A stretch of 64,000 bases of DNA from Kordia aestuariivivens (GTDB lineage Bacteria; Bacteroidota; Bacteroidia; Flavobacteriales; Flavobacteriaceae). Below are positions 10,301 to 19,366 of this stretch, piece after piece. Position 1 is the stretch's first letter; each line of letters opens with the position of its first letter. Position numbers and translations under genes: made by a program. Below the pieces are notes generated by a model. That model searched no databases, was not told where the DNA came from, and worked only from the letters and a program-made list of their open reading frames with translations. The DNA lies in NCBI RefSeq assembly GCF_014397005.1, contig NZ_JACGWS010000018.1:45055-109054 (forward strand), read 5' to 3'.

Positions 10301-10429
10301 AAGATTAGCATGATGAAAAGGGAGATATCGCGGTTCTATATGAACGGGAGTGCCAAAGAGGTAGTAACCACGACCTTGATACTCCCATTGATAGAAATTA
10401 AGGGTTGCTTGTTCGCTTAAAGACAGCAT
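7388..10429 (-). CDS. TraG/VirD4-like (HerA-FtsK superfamily) ATPase with C-terminal nuclease-like domain
   Basis: 1013 residues. About 400 N-terminal residues of unrecognised alpha/beta sequence come before a DNA-pump type ATPase: Walker A GSTGVGKST near 404, FDPHGD strand, Walker B YIYLDEFQN near 643, and a late AHQELAQI sensor block as in TraG/TraD coupling ATPases. A charged linker (about 775-860, rich in Lys, Glu and Thr) joins a C-terminal domain with RIDITLEKG...AFEIS near 886, the D-x(n)-E-x-S/K look of a PD-(D/E)XK nuclease fold. Known relatives pump DNA or couple it to transfer. It is 3 bp downstream of a small membrane protein gene, so the pair may form a membrane complex. No relaxase lies nearby. 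The nuclease reading is inference. Confidence 0.8.
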   Translation of the reverse strand: MLSLSEQATLNFYQWEYQGRGYYLFGTPVHIEPRYLPFHHANLSHDEYIDDGEIPSLFNQIVSIFDTPKQKKQTKEVIIEANFLSVDEVPNLCGISVSFPKGYDISSAITTEFLNMLSFSEHNISFEIIGTYDSISIQIVSSINDMVRIESQLKAYFPLVILKPIDTNNLGFDDTQTIAICDFGLQNEFVRPIQISQSFSIDPLTSIIASLDTLKTNDVVVFQIIFKGVTAPWSHDIPYAVSDGSGGSFFSDSPEMVSCAKEKVSQPLFSAVMRIASQGADDHRSQYLASEFARNISSVSRSNFNSLIPISNEGYDYDFHKYNLLDRISNRFGMILNSKELSTFVHYPNKTVVSSKLGIQGGMTKRVPQEYINGKYILGVNHHHGESNIVGLNDQARLRHTHIIGSTGVGKSTLIANMMIEDMKHGNGCCLFDPHGDIIEDILLRVPEHRKDDVILIDPSNFDFPIGFNLLHATTEAEKMVLSSDLVSAFKRYATSWGDNMSAVLSQAVNTFLESSHGGTLIELKRFLLEDNFRRDFLEHVDDPSIHYYWNNEYQFVRKGIAPLLTRIDTFLRPKIIRYMFAQKQGVDFKACIEQKKIVLIKLSQGLIGEDNSYLLGSLFLSKFNQVAQGRQQLSKEQRHPYYIYLDEFQNFMTKSITSILSGARKYGLGLILAHQELAQIDDPKILNSVISNPYVRICFRLGDRDAKQLENGFSSFEASDLQSLGIGQAIIRIGSSQHDCNLATERLSETSDISNIIRQSIIEHSQKTYGKPRKEIDELLERLLPKKGSNHKDKVVTKTQKEEVKEGSQPQVTKEQTTVIKDDENDRNDITRTSISEAEKKKLIEDEEVSMRNRDHSYLQNLIKKIGQERNFISTIEKETKEGGRIDITLEKGAVRIAFEISITNTPQYEVKNIKKCLNNGYLPVVMISKNKHHLDKIEALAKQKLSVKDFSHVLFIQPDRIAEVLDGIDVNTQPRQEVIKGFRITTEVNAAPSTDGKSIREQIVKLLSKKK

Positions 10430-10432
10430 TCA

Positions 10433-11005
10433 CTAGCGTTTGAATATGTTGTTGAGTACCGGTTGCTTTTCAAGTTCGGTTAAGGCACGTACTCCTTTTT
10501 CATTCAAAATGTCTTTAATTATTTTTTGAACGGTTGCGTTTGCGTAGGTCATAAACATGGAAGCCGTATCTATTTTGTAATAGGTTTTTGGGTATAGCTT
10601 GTCAGCTAAAAAATTACCCACAAACGGAATACGTTTTATGAGTCTATTTGCCAAAGAGTCTTTAGTTAATAACCACCATGAGATAAAGAAGCCTGTTCCA
10701 AAAGGAGATGCACATATATCATATTCATACTCTTTCCACATAACTCTTAAATACTTTCTTTGTCCTGATGTCAATCCACCAATGTTACGATAAATATAGG
10801 TTGTAGAAATGCCTTGAATTTCTTTAGATAACAACTCTTTTTTTACCTTGTCGTAAAAATCTTCTGATGAGTATTTGAAGCCGTCAATGAGCGTACTCCA
10901 ATTGGAATGATATTCTCTTATGGCTTTTCCAAAAATGAGTCGGAAAATTCCAATGATTATGAGTATAAAGAGAATATTCTGTAATAGGTATATTATTGAA
11001 AACAT
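10433..11005 (-). CDS. Small membrane-anchored protein, partner of the TraG-like ATPase
   Basis: 190 residues, not recognised. A strong N-terminal membrane helix (about 5-25) is followed by a soluble domain with a WKEYEYDICASPFGTGFF stretch and a FISWWLL segment that may dip into the membrane. It ends 3 bp before the start of the TraG-like ATPase on the same strand, so the two are very likely co-transcribed and may work together. A role as membrane anchor for the ATPase is inferred from position only. Confidence 0.7.
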   Translation of the reverse strand: MFSIIYLLQNILFILIIIGIFRLIFGKAIREYHSNWSTLIDGFKYSSEDFYDKVKKELLSKEIQGISTTYIYRNIGGLTSGQRKYLRVMWKEYEYDICASPFGTGFFISWWLLTKDSLANRLIKRIPFVGNFLADKLYPKTYYKIDTASMFMTYANATVQKIIKDILNEKGVRALTELEKQPVLNNIFKR

Positions 11006-11032
11006 AAGGCTACTGTAGTTTTTAGTTATTTT

Positions 11033-12022
11033 TTATTGCACACTAAATGTTCGTATTTCTCCAACATTGGTAGCTCCATCTTCATCGGTGACATATATCA
11101 ACCATTGGTAGTCTGAGCCAGATGAGAGATTACCAAGTGTATATTGTATGTTGTTGCTTTCTTGGAGTAAAACTAAACTTGTTCCTATTTCAGAAGCATA
11201 TACTCTATATATAAGATTTGAGTTGCTGGTTTCAAGGTCACTTCCTATCCATGAAAGTGTTATTGAGTTTCCATTAATGACAGCTTCATCTTGAGGACTT
11301 AGGTATTGAAGTTGTGGAATTGAATTCACTACACCATTTCCTTGTGTATACAAACTTCGCACTTCGCTGAAAGAACTTTCTTGTCCATCAAAAGCTTCTA
11401 CTTTCCAATACAGAGCCGTTCCTTGTGGTAAATTTAAAGTGTAATTATTATTCCCAAATGTATTATATATATCAGGTGAATCATCAAATTGTGGGGATGT
11501 ATCGATGTGTAATTTATATGTTACCGCATCTCCTTGTGGATCATTCACATTATTCCATTGAAAAGTAAGATAACTGTTTGAACATTCTGTTTCATTAATT
11601 GGAAAAATGAGCATGGGTTCAAATGGTGGATCGTTGTAACCATCTAAATAAAATGACCATGTTTGACTGTAATTACTCATGTTATCATTACTGTCAATGG
11701 TTCGGACTTTCCAATAGTACGTTTGATTTGGGTAAAAATATGCCGTTGTACTGTTTGTGGTTGTAAAATGATGATACGGATTATTGAAATTTGGATCTGT
11801 GTCACTATACCAACGATAGCCTACAATATCATCATCTGGATCGGTTGCGTTTGTCCACTCAAAAAACACTTCTTGATCTTCGTATTGTTGTAAAACTGTT
11901 GAATTATTACTTGGTAATATTAAGCTTGGTGGATTCGGCGCAACGTTATTGTTTTCTATTTCATCATCAGTACATGAAGACACAAATATTGCAATTACGA
12001 ATATGTATAACAATTTTCTCAT
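11033..12022 (-). CDS. Lipoprotein with three fibronectin-type-III-like repeats
   Basis: 329 residues. The signal peptide ends in a lipobox (FVSSC, residues about 13-17) followed by acidic residues. Three repeats of about 95 residues follow, each with the PxLLxPxN...FxW...D...YxWxV pattern of FnIII-like modules found in Bacteroidota surface proteins (for example FFEWTNATDPDDD, TFQWNNVNDPQGD, TLSWIGSDLETSN). It overlaps the stop of the upstream T9SS-secreted gene by 4 bases (ATGA), so the two are translationally coupled. It is probably a surface or periplasmic binding module serving the RHS toxin operon. Confidence 0.8.
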   Translation of the reverse strand: MRKLLYIFVIAIFVSSCTDDEIENNNVAPNPPSLILPSNNSTVLQQYEDQEVFFEWTNATDPDDDIVGYRWYSDTDPNFNNPYHHFTTTNSTTAYFYPNQTYYWKVRTIDSNDNMSNYSQTWSFYLDGYNDPPFEPMLIFPINETECSNSYLTFQWNNVNDPQGDAVTYKLHIDTSPQFDDSPDIYNTFGNNNYTLNLPQGTALYWKVEAFDGQESSFSEVRSLYTQGNGVVNSIPQLQYLSPQDEAVINGNSITLSWIGSDLETSNSNLIYRVYASEIGTSLVLLQESNNIQYTLGNLSSGSDYQWLIYVTDEDGATNVGEIRTFSVQ

Positions 12023-12951
12023 TGCTTGATAATTTTGAACGTTTGGTTATTAACCGAAGGGATTTTAACAATGTATACGCCCGATGGAAGTGATTCGATA
12101 TTAATGTTAGTTTTTCCGTCTTGAATGGTTGGTGTAAAGTTTCCAACTTGTTTTCCATTGATATCAAAGAGCTGAATGTTGATATCGTTTTCTTTGTATG
12201 AAGCAGGCATTGAAAAGAATAGCATTTTTTTTGTTGGATTCGGATACAGCGTAATTATCTCAGATACGTTTAATATTTCTGTATATTTTCCTTCACAGGC
12301 TTTTGAGGATGTTATTTCTAAAACATCTCCATGTTTCCCTTCAAAGTTAAAACTTGAATCACTGGTTGTACCAATAACTTCTCCGTTGATTGTTATCGTA
12401 TATGGAGTTGTTCCGTGAATGAAATCTATATGAAAACTATTGCCGTTGTTTGCTATTCTATTCACAATTTCTAAAGGCTCTGGTTCGTCAATGTTGAGAA
12501 TAAAGGTTTTTTGAAATATAGTTTCAGGAATATCTTGAATCATTATGTAGAGATAGTATTCTCCGCCATCTAAATTATCAAACTGCAATTCCCAGTTATT
12601 TATAGCTTGCGAAGTGATTGTCTGCGCTACATTGCTATCGCTATTTACCAAGCGAGCTACGTATACATTTTTTCTTAACGCTTCAATAATGACACTTCCG
12701 TCGTTTGAATTGATACAGCTTAAACCAATAGCATTTACCGTAAAGTTGTTGTACGGGAGTTCAACATCTACTGTTCTACCTAAACGATTACCTAAATTAT
12801 CATAGCTATATTCATAAACGATTCCGCTATAAAAAACAACCTTTACCAAACGGTTGAGGTTGTCATATTCGTATACTCTTTGCTCTTCGTGAACTTGTGC
12901 GAAGAGTGTGATTGGGATGAGAAATAGTAGTATTTGTATTATATTTTTCAT
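12019..12951 (-). CDS. Secreted YD-motif protein with T9SS type A sorting domain
   Basis: 310 residues. Signal peptide 1-18 (ends LFAQ). Residues about 27-60 hold one or two YD-repeat-like units (YEYDNLNRLVKVVFY, YSYDNLGNRLGR) like those of RHS proteins. A beta-rich middle is followed by a typical T9SS sorting domain (about 235-310: LYPNPTKK, LFDINGKQVG, LPSGVYIVKI). It starts one base after the stop of the presumed immunity gene, so it is part of the RHS operon. Possibly a detached RHS shell segment or an accessory surface protein; the role is unknown. Confidence 0.82.
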   Translation of the reverse strand: MKNIIQILLFLIPITLFAQVHEEQRVYEYDNLNRLVKVVFYSGIVYEYSYDNLGNRLGRTVDVELPYNNFTVNAIGLSCINSNDGSVIIEALRKNVYVARLVNSDSNVAQTITSQAINNWELQFDNLDGGEYYLYIMIQDIPETIFQKTFILNIDEPEPLEIVNRIANNGNSFHIDFIHGTTPYTITINGEVIGTTSDSSFNFEGKHGDVLEITSSKACEGKYTEILNVSEIITLYPNPTKKMLFFSMPASYKENDINIQLFDINGKQVGNFTPTIQDGKTNINIESLPSGVYIVKIPSVNNQTFKIIKQ

Positions 12952-13224
12952 TTAATTCATTTTTAATTGATGTAGTTTTTTAGCAACAATATTTAACTGC
13001 TCAGCAGTAGATGAAATACCTCCTAATTCTTTTTTTTCTATTTTCTTCAATAGTCTAATAATTTTAGATTCACTTTCCTTTTTGTTAATTAGTTTTATTA
13101 ATAAACTTAAATACCTGTCATACTCATCTTCAGCAGTAGAAATATAAGTAGCATTAAGTGGGTCCCAATCGTTATTTAATATATTTCTAACACAAGAAAT
13201 GATATGATTTTCCTTATTATTCAT
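12952..13224 (-). CDS. Probable immunity protein for the RHS toxin (DUF1871-like)
   Basis: 90 residues, no signal peptide. The sequence has the NDWDPL...EDEYDRYLSLLI...LLKKIEKKELG pattern I associate with the DUF1871 family of small acidic helical proteins, several of which act as immunity proteins beside polymorphic toxins. Its start codon overlaps the stop of the RHS gene (ATGA), the classic toxin-immunity arrangement. It would be expected to bind and block the C-terminal toxin domain in the cytoplasm. Family assignment is from memory; the gene order is seen directly. Confidence 0.72.
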   Translation of the reverse strand: MNNKENHIISCVRNILNNDWDPLNATYISTAEDEYDRYLSLLIKLINKKESESKIIRLLKKIEKKELGGISSTAEQLNIVAKKLHQLKMN

Positions 13225-16200
13225 AATTTATTTAAGATATTTAATATTTCAGGTTTAAACATTGAGCGTGGATATGTAGTAATAAGCTCCCCAAATGAAT
13301 CTAATACAACTGCTGCTTTTTCAGTTAGGTACAAAAACCGTTTACCCCCGCTTTGTTCTAATACTAATAATGGATAGCTAATGGTATCATTTATCAAATC
13401 ATTTGAAACATTTCTAGATACTGTTTGTTTAATACCATGACCAGAAAAACTAGATAAACTAATATTCGGTTTATTTACTACAGTTCCTAATTTTCCGAAA
13501 TTCATCCCTAACAATGACGAGCTTTTTAATGAGGTTGATAAAACAGTAGCTCCAGTTCTAGATGCTTTATAAGTCCTATACAAGTTTTTCGCTCCTGATA
13601 TAACTCCAACTCCTGAAGCCCCAACAACAGCATCAATCCCTGCCTGTTTCCAAGAATAATCTTGCCCTGTTAAAACTGAAAGACCATAACCTATACCAAC
13701 ATTTACAGCAGCTCCTGCCACATAATTCCAAAACTTACCATTACTATCTATCTTACTAATCGGATTGTTATCCGCATACGGATATAAATTCGTACTCCAA
13801 ATAGGGTCTTGAGTTAAGAATCTTCCAATACTTGCATCATAATATCGTGCCCGAATGTAATAGAGACCTTTATCTCCATCGTCTTCAATGATACCATACT
13901 TCCCTAAAAATGTAAATGGATTGTTGTCAGGATTGTATCCAACGCTAAAACGCTTTACATTCCCAAAATCATCATAAACGTAGTCTCTGATTCGTTCTCC
14001 ATCTTGATTGCTGACTACTACAACATTTCCACGTAAGTCTCCATGATAGTAACGAATAAAGCCAGTTGATGAGATACTTGCCTCCAAACCTAAACCATAG
14101 ATATGATTACTGAGCACATTCGATCCACTAGCATTCGTTTCTTGGATAATATTTTGAGCTAAAATATCCCAAATATAACGTCGCGTTCCTAGATTGGACG
14201 TATGTGTCTTTGACACTCTATTTCCATAGGCATCATAAGTAAAGCTAAAATTTTCACTACTTGCTGATCGGCTGATAAGTTGGTCGTCTATGTTGTATGT
14301 ATGTGTTGCATATCCATCAGAAATTAAATTTCCGTCATCATTGAATAAATATGATCCTTCTATGTGGTTATTTTCATTGTAACTGAAGTTTTGTTCGTTG
14401 GTATTAGGGCTAAAATGTAAGTGCTCATAGGTTACTTCATATTCAACATCTTGAAGAATAATATTTCCCCTGTTATCAATTTCAATAGCTTCTTTGTAAA
14501 GCGGATTGTTATTTATTCCTGTGTGATTTACTCCTGTTTTCCTGCCTGCTTCATCATAAAAAAAGTGAGTTCTCACTCCATTTCCATAAATAATGTCACT
14601 AATTAAATCATCGTTTCGATACTGATATTCTGCGATGGTTGTATTACTTCCATTGATTCTTGCTCGTACACGTATTAATCTATTTTTAGCATCGTAGGTA
14701 TATCGTGCTTCTACCGATACGCCCGAACTTGAACTTGGATATACTATTTTGGTAATGTTTCCAACATCATCATAGTCATACGTTACCGTTTCATTGGTAT
14801 CGTCATTTACGACTTCATCCAATCTATTTAATGGATCATAATCGAAATTATATCGAATATCATTTGTTGCAATGCTTTTGATTAAGTCTTTTCTTTTTCC
14901 TGTGCCATAATAATCAATATCAGTAATCGTTCCTACATCATTGAGTTTTCCATCACTTAGATAATCATATTCTATTTGTATTCCGCTTGGCTTGATATAT
15001 TTATCCAAAGTTCCATCATCATTATAGATATATTGTTTTACTAATGAACCGAAGGTTTCACTTGTTAGCTGATCTTTATCATTATAAGTAAAACCTGTTT
15101 CAATGTTATTGGCATTAATGATAGAAACCATGTTGTCGTTTGCATCATAATCAAAACTTGTCGTAAGTCCGCCAATATTGGTATGGCTTAATAGATTATC
15201 ATTAGCATCGTAGCTATATGATGAAGTCTGCCCGTTGATCGTTTTTGACAACATTCTATTTACGCCATCATAGGTAAATGATGATGTTAGATTTTCTGGA
15301 GCCGTAATGGTAGAAACCGCACCATCGTTTTCATAGGTATAGTTAACCGTGATTCCTTCTTGGTTGGTAATAGCGGTTAATTGTCCATAAGTATCGTACG
15401 TTAAGTACACATAGTGTCCTAAGGCATCTTCAATTGAAGTGAGATTACTGTTATTGTCATAATTGAAGTACGTATTATTTCCGTTTGCATCTTCATAACG
15501 TATAAGATTGTTGTCATTGTCATACCAAAAATCTTCATCCGTAATGCCTTCTTTTTGTATTTCCGTTACATTTCCTCTATCGTCATATTCATAATCGATA
15601 TCTAAACCGTTAAGGTCAACATTGGTTGGTAATAAGGGAGTTAAACTTGATGAAGCAGAAGGATACGTAATGTCTAAATCGTTTACATTATCTTGAAACT
15701 GGGTAATCATTCCATCTCCATTGAATTCATAGTGATAGTTTTGATTTCCTCCATTCGGCATTGGCATTAAAACATTCGCCGTAATAGGATTGGTAACTCC
15801 ATAATTAAAGATAACATTGATGTCTACGGGATCGTTGCCATTTATAGTATATTGTTTAAGTTTTCCGTCTTCATCTACATCGTATTCAGCTTCAATAGTA
15901 TTGTTTCTTGGGAGTCTTACTTTTTTTAGTAAAAATCGTTTATATTGATGTTGTTCAACAATACCTTCATCATTGGTTAGATAGTAATACCTTGTTCTTT
16001 GATCTTTGGCATCATAAAAGTTTTTTAAACGCTCTTCATTGTATGTAAATCGTATAACTCTTCCTATGGGATCAGTTATGTAATCAATATAATCGGTATT
16101 GTTATGGTAGAAGAAATTCAGGCGTTTACCCGAAGGCGCTTCAACGTATTCAATACGCTCAAGATCATCTTCTTCCGCTGATTCATACCCAATTATAATT

Positions 16201-17255
16201 TTATTATCATTCTTATCTTTAATCTCTACCAAATAGAAAATGTCTAAATCGTTATCAATCTTTTCAAAAGTGTAGCGTGTTTGATCTTTAGTTTTTATAC
16301 TCAAGATAATATCACCCGTACCGTAAGTGAAATTATCATAAACCCCTTTTGTCACATATTCCAAATCGGTATCATTCCAAATATGAATTGTCCCATCTGA
16401 CCAAATAATATAGAAATAATCAATTCCATCTTGTCCTACATTATTTTCTCTAATGACATAAGAGTTATACGTGTGTGTCCAACCACGACTTAAGGGCTTT
16501 ATGGGAAAATACGATTCGGGAAGTTCTACCATTTGTGTACTATAGTAGTGCGAGAAGTTTAAATTTAATTTTCTATCGGGAATCACAAAACTATTTTTAG
16601 CGTAGTGACTAAATACACCTTGTTCTAAACCGCGAGCCATCCCAAGGTTTTGAGGTGTATAATTATTTGGCATGAAATAATTATTTGGATTTAAAAGTGT
16701 TGAATTTGAAACTGGATGAAAGTTTGAATTCATTACCCGTGAGATAATGGTTTGCATTTCATTGAACGTTATCCCATAATCTCCATTGAAATTGCTTCCA
16801 AATAAACCATCAAGAAAGTTTCTATCGTCAGCTTCATTTATGTAACCGAAGTAAGGATTACTTTGGCTGATATCGTTAAAAGGAACTGAACCTGTATCGT
16901 CTGGCTGAATATCCCACGCTTCCATGATGACTGCTAGTGCTTCATATCTACTTACCGTTCCTGTTGGAAGAAAATAACCATTAGAAGAAAGGTGGCTAAG
17001 AACCGTTATTCCGTCATTATAATCAAGGTAGCTTAATACACGTATTTTCTTATCTATTGTTGGATTAGAACTGTACAGATCAAGATATGGAACAGGATAA
17101 TTGATTGAAGGGTAATCAATAGGATTATTATAATCATAAACTCGGTCATATACATAAGTTGCTAATCCCCAACGAGGAACACAGTTATTTGTACATTGCG
17201 AATAAATATGTTGTGAACAGAGTAAAAGAAAAAAGAGGAGTAATTTTTTGTACAT
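13221..17255 (-). CDS. RHS/YD-repeat polymorphic toxin with S-layer-homology-like region and RNase-like C-terminus
   Basis: 1344 residues. Signal peptide 1-20, so export starts through Sec. Residues about 95-195 resemble S-layer-homology repeats (VSRYEALAVIMEAWDI, YGITFNEMQTIISRV). Then comes an RHS leader (YYSTQMVELPE, LSRGWTHTYNS), many YD repeats (about 550-1090) forming the usual RHS cocoon, and the RHS core cleavage region near 1140 (YYIRARYYDASIGRFLTQDP). After a glycine/alanine-rich hydrophobic stretch the last 75 residues (SGHGIKQTVSRNVS to the end) look like a BECR/EndoU-type RNase toxin, with the His-Gly, Arg and GELITTYP features. The next gene is a likely immunity protein. Target and toxicity are inferred. 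Confidence 0.87.
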   Translation of the reverse strand: MYKKLLLFFLLLCSQHIYSQCTNNCVPRWGLATYVYDRVYDYNNPIDYPSINYPVPYLDLYSSNPTIDKKIRVLSYLDYNDGITVLSHLSSNGYFLPTGTVSRYEALAVIMEAWDIQPDDTGSVPFNDISQSNPYFGYINEADDRNFLDGLFGSNFNGDYGITFNEMQTIISRVMNSNFHPVSNSTLLNPNNYFMPNNYTPQNLGMARGLEQGVFSHYAKNSFVIPDRKLNLNFSHYYSTQMVELPESYFPIKPLSRGWTHTYNSYVIRENNVGQDGIDYFYIIWSDGTIHIWNDTDLEYVTKGVYDNFTYGTGDIILSIKTKDQTRYTFEKIDNDLDIFYLVEIKDKNDNKIIIGYESAEEDDLERIEYVEAPSGKRLNFFYHNNTDYIDYITDPIGRVIRFTYNEERLKNFYDAKDQRTRYYYLTNDEGIVEQHQYKRFLLKKVRLPRNNTIEAEYDVDEDGKLKQYTINGNDPVDINVIFNYGVTNPITANVLMPMPNGGNQNYHYEFNGDGMITQFQDNVNDLDITYPSASSSLTPLLPTNVDLNGLDIDYEYDDRGNVTEIQKEGITDEDFWYDNDNNLIRYEDANGNNTYFNYDNNSNLTSIEDALGHYVYLTYDTYGQLTAITNQEGITVNYTYENDGAVSTITAPENLTSSFTYDGVNRMLSKTINGQTSSYSYDANDNLLSHTNIGGLTTSFDYDANDNMVSIINANNIETGFTYNDKDQLTSETFGSLVKQYIYNDDGTLDKYIKPSGIQIEYDYLSDGKLNDVGTITDIDYYGTGKRKDLIKSIATNDIRYNFDYDPLNRLDEVVNDDTNETVTYDYDDVGNITKIVYPSSSSGVSVEARYTYDAKNRLIRVRARINGSNTTIAEYQYRNDDLISDIIYGNGVRTHFFYDEAGRKTGVNHTGINNNPLYKEAIEIDNRGNIILQDVEYEVTYEHLHFSPNTNEQNFSYNENNHIEGSYLFNDDGNLISDGYATHTYNIDDQLISRSASSENFSFTYDAYGNRVSKTHTSNLGTRRYIWDILAQNIIQETNASGSNVLSNHIYGLGLEASISSTGFIRYYHGDLRGNVVVVSNQDGERIRDYVYDDFGNVKRFSVGYNPDNNPFTFLGKYGIIEDDGDKGLYYIRARYYDASIGRFLTQDPIWSTNLYPYADNNPISKIDSNGKFWNYVAGAAVNVGIGYGLSVLTGQDYSWKQAGIDAVVGASGVGVISGAKNLYRTYKASRTGATVLSTSLKSSSLLGMNFGKLGTVVNKPNISLSSFSGHGIKQTVSRNVSNDLINDTISYPLLVLEQSGGKRFLYLTEKAAVVLDSFGELITTYPRSMFKPEILNILNKL

Positions 17256-17348
17256 ATTGATACACTTTTTAAGGTTTACATGTGCTCAATACTAATGAAA
17301 ACTCTTTATAAAAAAGTACGGTTTTAACCTTTAGTGATGAATAATTTC

Positions 17349-17376
17349 AAAAGGTATCCCTTTTCGGATACCTTTT
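17349..17376 (-). terminator. Strong hairpin terminator of the TPR-HTH gene
   Basis: Perfect 11-bp stem AAAAGGTATCC / GGATACCTTTT with a 6-base loop, beginning 31 bp past the stop codon at 17407. The stem ends in a T-run on both strands, so it could act in either direction. It separates the regulator gene from the RHS operon, whose promoter must lie in 17256-17348. Confidence 0.8.
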
Positions 17377-17406
17377 GTTTTACTTGCATATCAACCTGTG
17401 AAGAAA

Positions 17407-19107
17407 TCATATTCTATTTTTGAATTCCCTTAGTTTTTTAGCATAAAGATTTACTAAAAAATATTTATCAACATCTTGTTTCCCCTCTATTTCAAAAATT
17501 TTATGTAATAAAAGTGCATTTCTTTTTTTGGTAGCTCCGAGGGTAATTTTTAATCTGTCTGCGATTTGTTGATTGGTAAATCTATTTGCTTTAAGAACCC
17601 AATACTCTAATAGTTTTTTGCTAATATTATATGTATCACTTAGGTGTTGATGGTATTGAAATAGATTATCATCATTTGAAGTTGCTTGTTCTTGTGTTTG
17701 TTCTAATAATTGATGTTCGGTTTTCTTTAATTCTGATTTAGATTCTTTTAGATTTTTTCCTTGTTTCACCTTCCTAATTATCAAGAAAATTAAAAAGATC
17801 GTTAAAGACACCATACTAATTGCCAAAACTGCAATGTAACGTTTGCCCTTTTTAGTTGTCACTTTAAGTGACGTTATCTGTTTATCTTTTGCATCTACTT
17901 CAAATTCAACAATTGCAAATCTATTTTCTTGTATTCGATCAACCTTATCCAAACTGTCTCGAACGAAGATGTATCGATCCAACAATTTTTTATACTTGAC
18001 CTCATCGTATAAATGCAAAAGGAGTTCTTGAGATTTTAAATAATCTCTGTAGTTATGGGTGTCATGGGCTAATTGTCCAGCTTTTTCAGCATAGTCTCTT
18101 GCTTTTATAAAATTTTCTTTTTCTTTATGATATTCCGCTAGATGAATGTAGCTGATAACCATTCCAGAAAAAGCTTTTTTATCTTCTCTAATTTTCAATG
18201 CCTCCATAAAGTCAGGAAGTACTTCTAATTGTGGATTCTCTTTGAATCGAGCATGAGCAAGATTATCAATGACAACGGCTTTAAACCATACATGTTTAGC
18301 TTGAGATATAATAGAATCATTTGATAGTATCTCTTTAAAATATTCTTCTGCTTTGGCATAGTCACCACTATCTTTGTATACTTTTCCGATGTTATTTAAT
18401 GAGTGTAAATAATAAATTCGCTTATCAAATCGCTCACGTATCTCCGCAGATTTTTGATGATATTCAAGTGCTTTGTTCCAATTTTTATACTGGTTGAATA
18501 TAATACCAAGATTATTATATACTGAAGCAATTCTTCTTTCTGCTTTGATTGGTACTAAATACTTTAGTGCATCAACAGAAGCTGTTTCACTTCCTTTGTA
18601 GTCGTGTACATTTTTTTTAACAATAGCAATATTCAGCTTCATCTTTCCTGCGCCTAAGGAATCTTTGAGTGCATCATATATTTTATAACTGCTATAATAG
18701 TATTTATATACACTATCAAGATTGTTGGTAATTACTTTATGATAGTACGCTCCATAGTCAAAGTTCTTAGCAATTGCCAGAGAATCTGAAAGGCTTCTCG
18801 CTATTGGTAAGTGTTCCGCTCTAAACACATTAAATTGTTTCCAGTCTTCATTTCTATAACTAAAGAGGACACATTGTTGTAGCACTCTATTTTTCAGAGA
18901 ATCATTCTGAAGCTTTTTTGTTAACGAGTATGCTTCTTTGCTTAGATTGTAACGAATGGAATCACTGATACTCTTATTATCTATTTTTTCAAGAAGTGAA
19001 ATGATCGTGTTATATGAGTCATCAATGTTAGAAATATTTGATTGGGCATAAATAGAAAGTGAAAGAAAAATCAATACGAGAGATAAGATTATACGAAAAT
19101 TATTCAT
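17407..19107 (-). CDS. TPR sensor/regulator with membrane helix and C-terminal LuxR-like HTH
   Basis: 566 residues. Signal peptide 1-21 (ends SIYAQ). Tetratricopeptide repeats fill about 140-390 (for example ASVYNNLGIIFNQYKNWNKA, YYLHSLNNIGKVYKDSGDYA). A membrane helix lies at about 428-448, then a coiled coil and a C-terminal HTH (about 500-560; TNQQIADRLKITLGATKKR). This is the common Bacteroidota design with a periplasmic TPR sensor joined through the membrane to a cytoplasmic DNA-binding domain. It sits upstream of the RHS toxin operon on the same strand, separated by a terminator, so it may regulate that operon. The ligand is unknown. Confidence 0.8.
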   Translation of the reverse strand: MNNFRIILSLVLIFLSLSIYAQSNISNIDDSYNTIISLLEKIDNKSISDSIRYNLSKEAYSLTKKLQNDSLKNRVLQQCVLFSYRNEDWKQFNVFRAEHLPIARSLSDSLAIAKNFDYGAYYHKVITNNLDSVYKYYYSSYKIYDALKDSLGAGKMKLNIAIVKKNVHDYKGSETASVDALKYLVPIKAERRIASVYNNLGIIFNQYKNWNKALEYHQKSAEIRERFDKRIYYLHSLNNIGKVYKDSGDYAKAEEYFKEILSNDSIISQAKHVWFKAVVIDNLAHARFKENPQLEVLPDFMEALKIREDKKAFSGMVISYIHLAEYHKEKENFIKARDYAEKAGQLAHDTHNYRDYLKSQELLLHLYDEVKYKKLLDRYIFVRDSLDKVDRIQENRFAIVEFEVDAKDKQITSLKVTTKKGKRYIAVLAISMVSLTIFLIFLIIRKVKQGKNLKESKSELKKTEHQLLEQTQEQATSNDDNLFQYHQHLSDTYNISKKLLEYWVLKANRFTNQQIADRLKITLGATKKRNALLLHKIFEIEGKQDVDKYFLVNLYAKKLREFKNRI

Positions 19108-19163
19108 ACTTAGTAAGTAGATTAGTATTTCAAATATAAATAATTATTGTAACTTTAGTTGTT

Positions 19164-19202
19164 AAAAAAGACAAACCCCTAACGTGTAGGGATTTGCTTT
19201 TT
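19164..19202 (-). terminator. Terminator of the small lipoprotein gene
   Basis: On the minus strand GCAAATCCCTA pairs with TAGGGGTTTGTC around a 5-base loop and is followed by a T6 run. It lies 12 bp past the stop of the small lipoprotein gene at 19214. Confidence 0.68.
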
Positions 19203-19213
19203 GAGATAACGTA

Positions 19214-19366
19214 TTAGTTATCTTCATCAGGTTTAGCTGGATCGTCAACTTCGTCTCCTGTATTTTGCTCTACAGGAATTTCGATGTGATCGTCATCCAA
19301 AGAACAAGATGTGGTCATTCCAATTCCTAAGAACATAAGAATGATTAGGCTTATTTTTTTTGCCAT
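19214..19366 (-). CDS. Small acidic lipoprotein
   Basis: 50 residues: MAKKISLIILMFLGIGMTTS, then the lipobox Cys, then an acidic tail (LDDDHIEIPVEQNTGDEVDD and more). The start was chosen because it gives a standard lipoprotein signal; the frame is open for 63 more codons upstream, but that part is Cys- and Lys-rich and shows no family resemblance. Function unknown. It has its own terminator and stands between two regulator genes. Confidence 0.62.
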   Translation of the reverse strand: MAKKISLIILMFLGIGMTTSCSLDDDHIEIPVEQNTGDEVDDPAKPDEDN

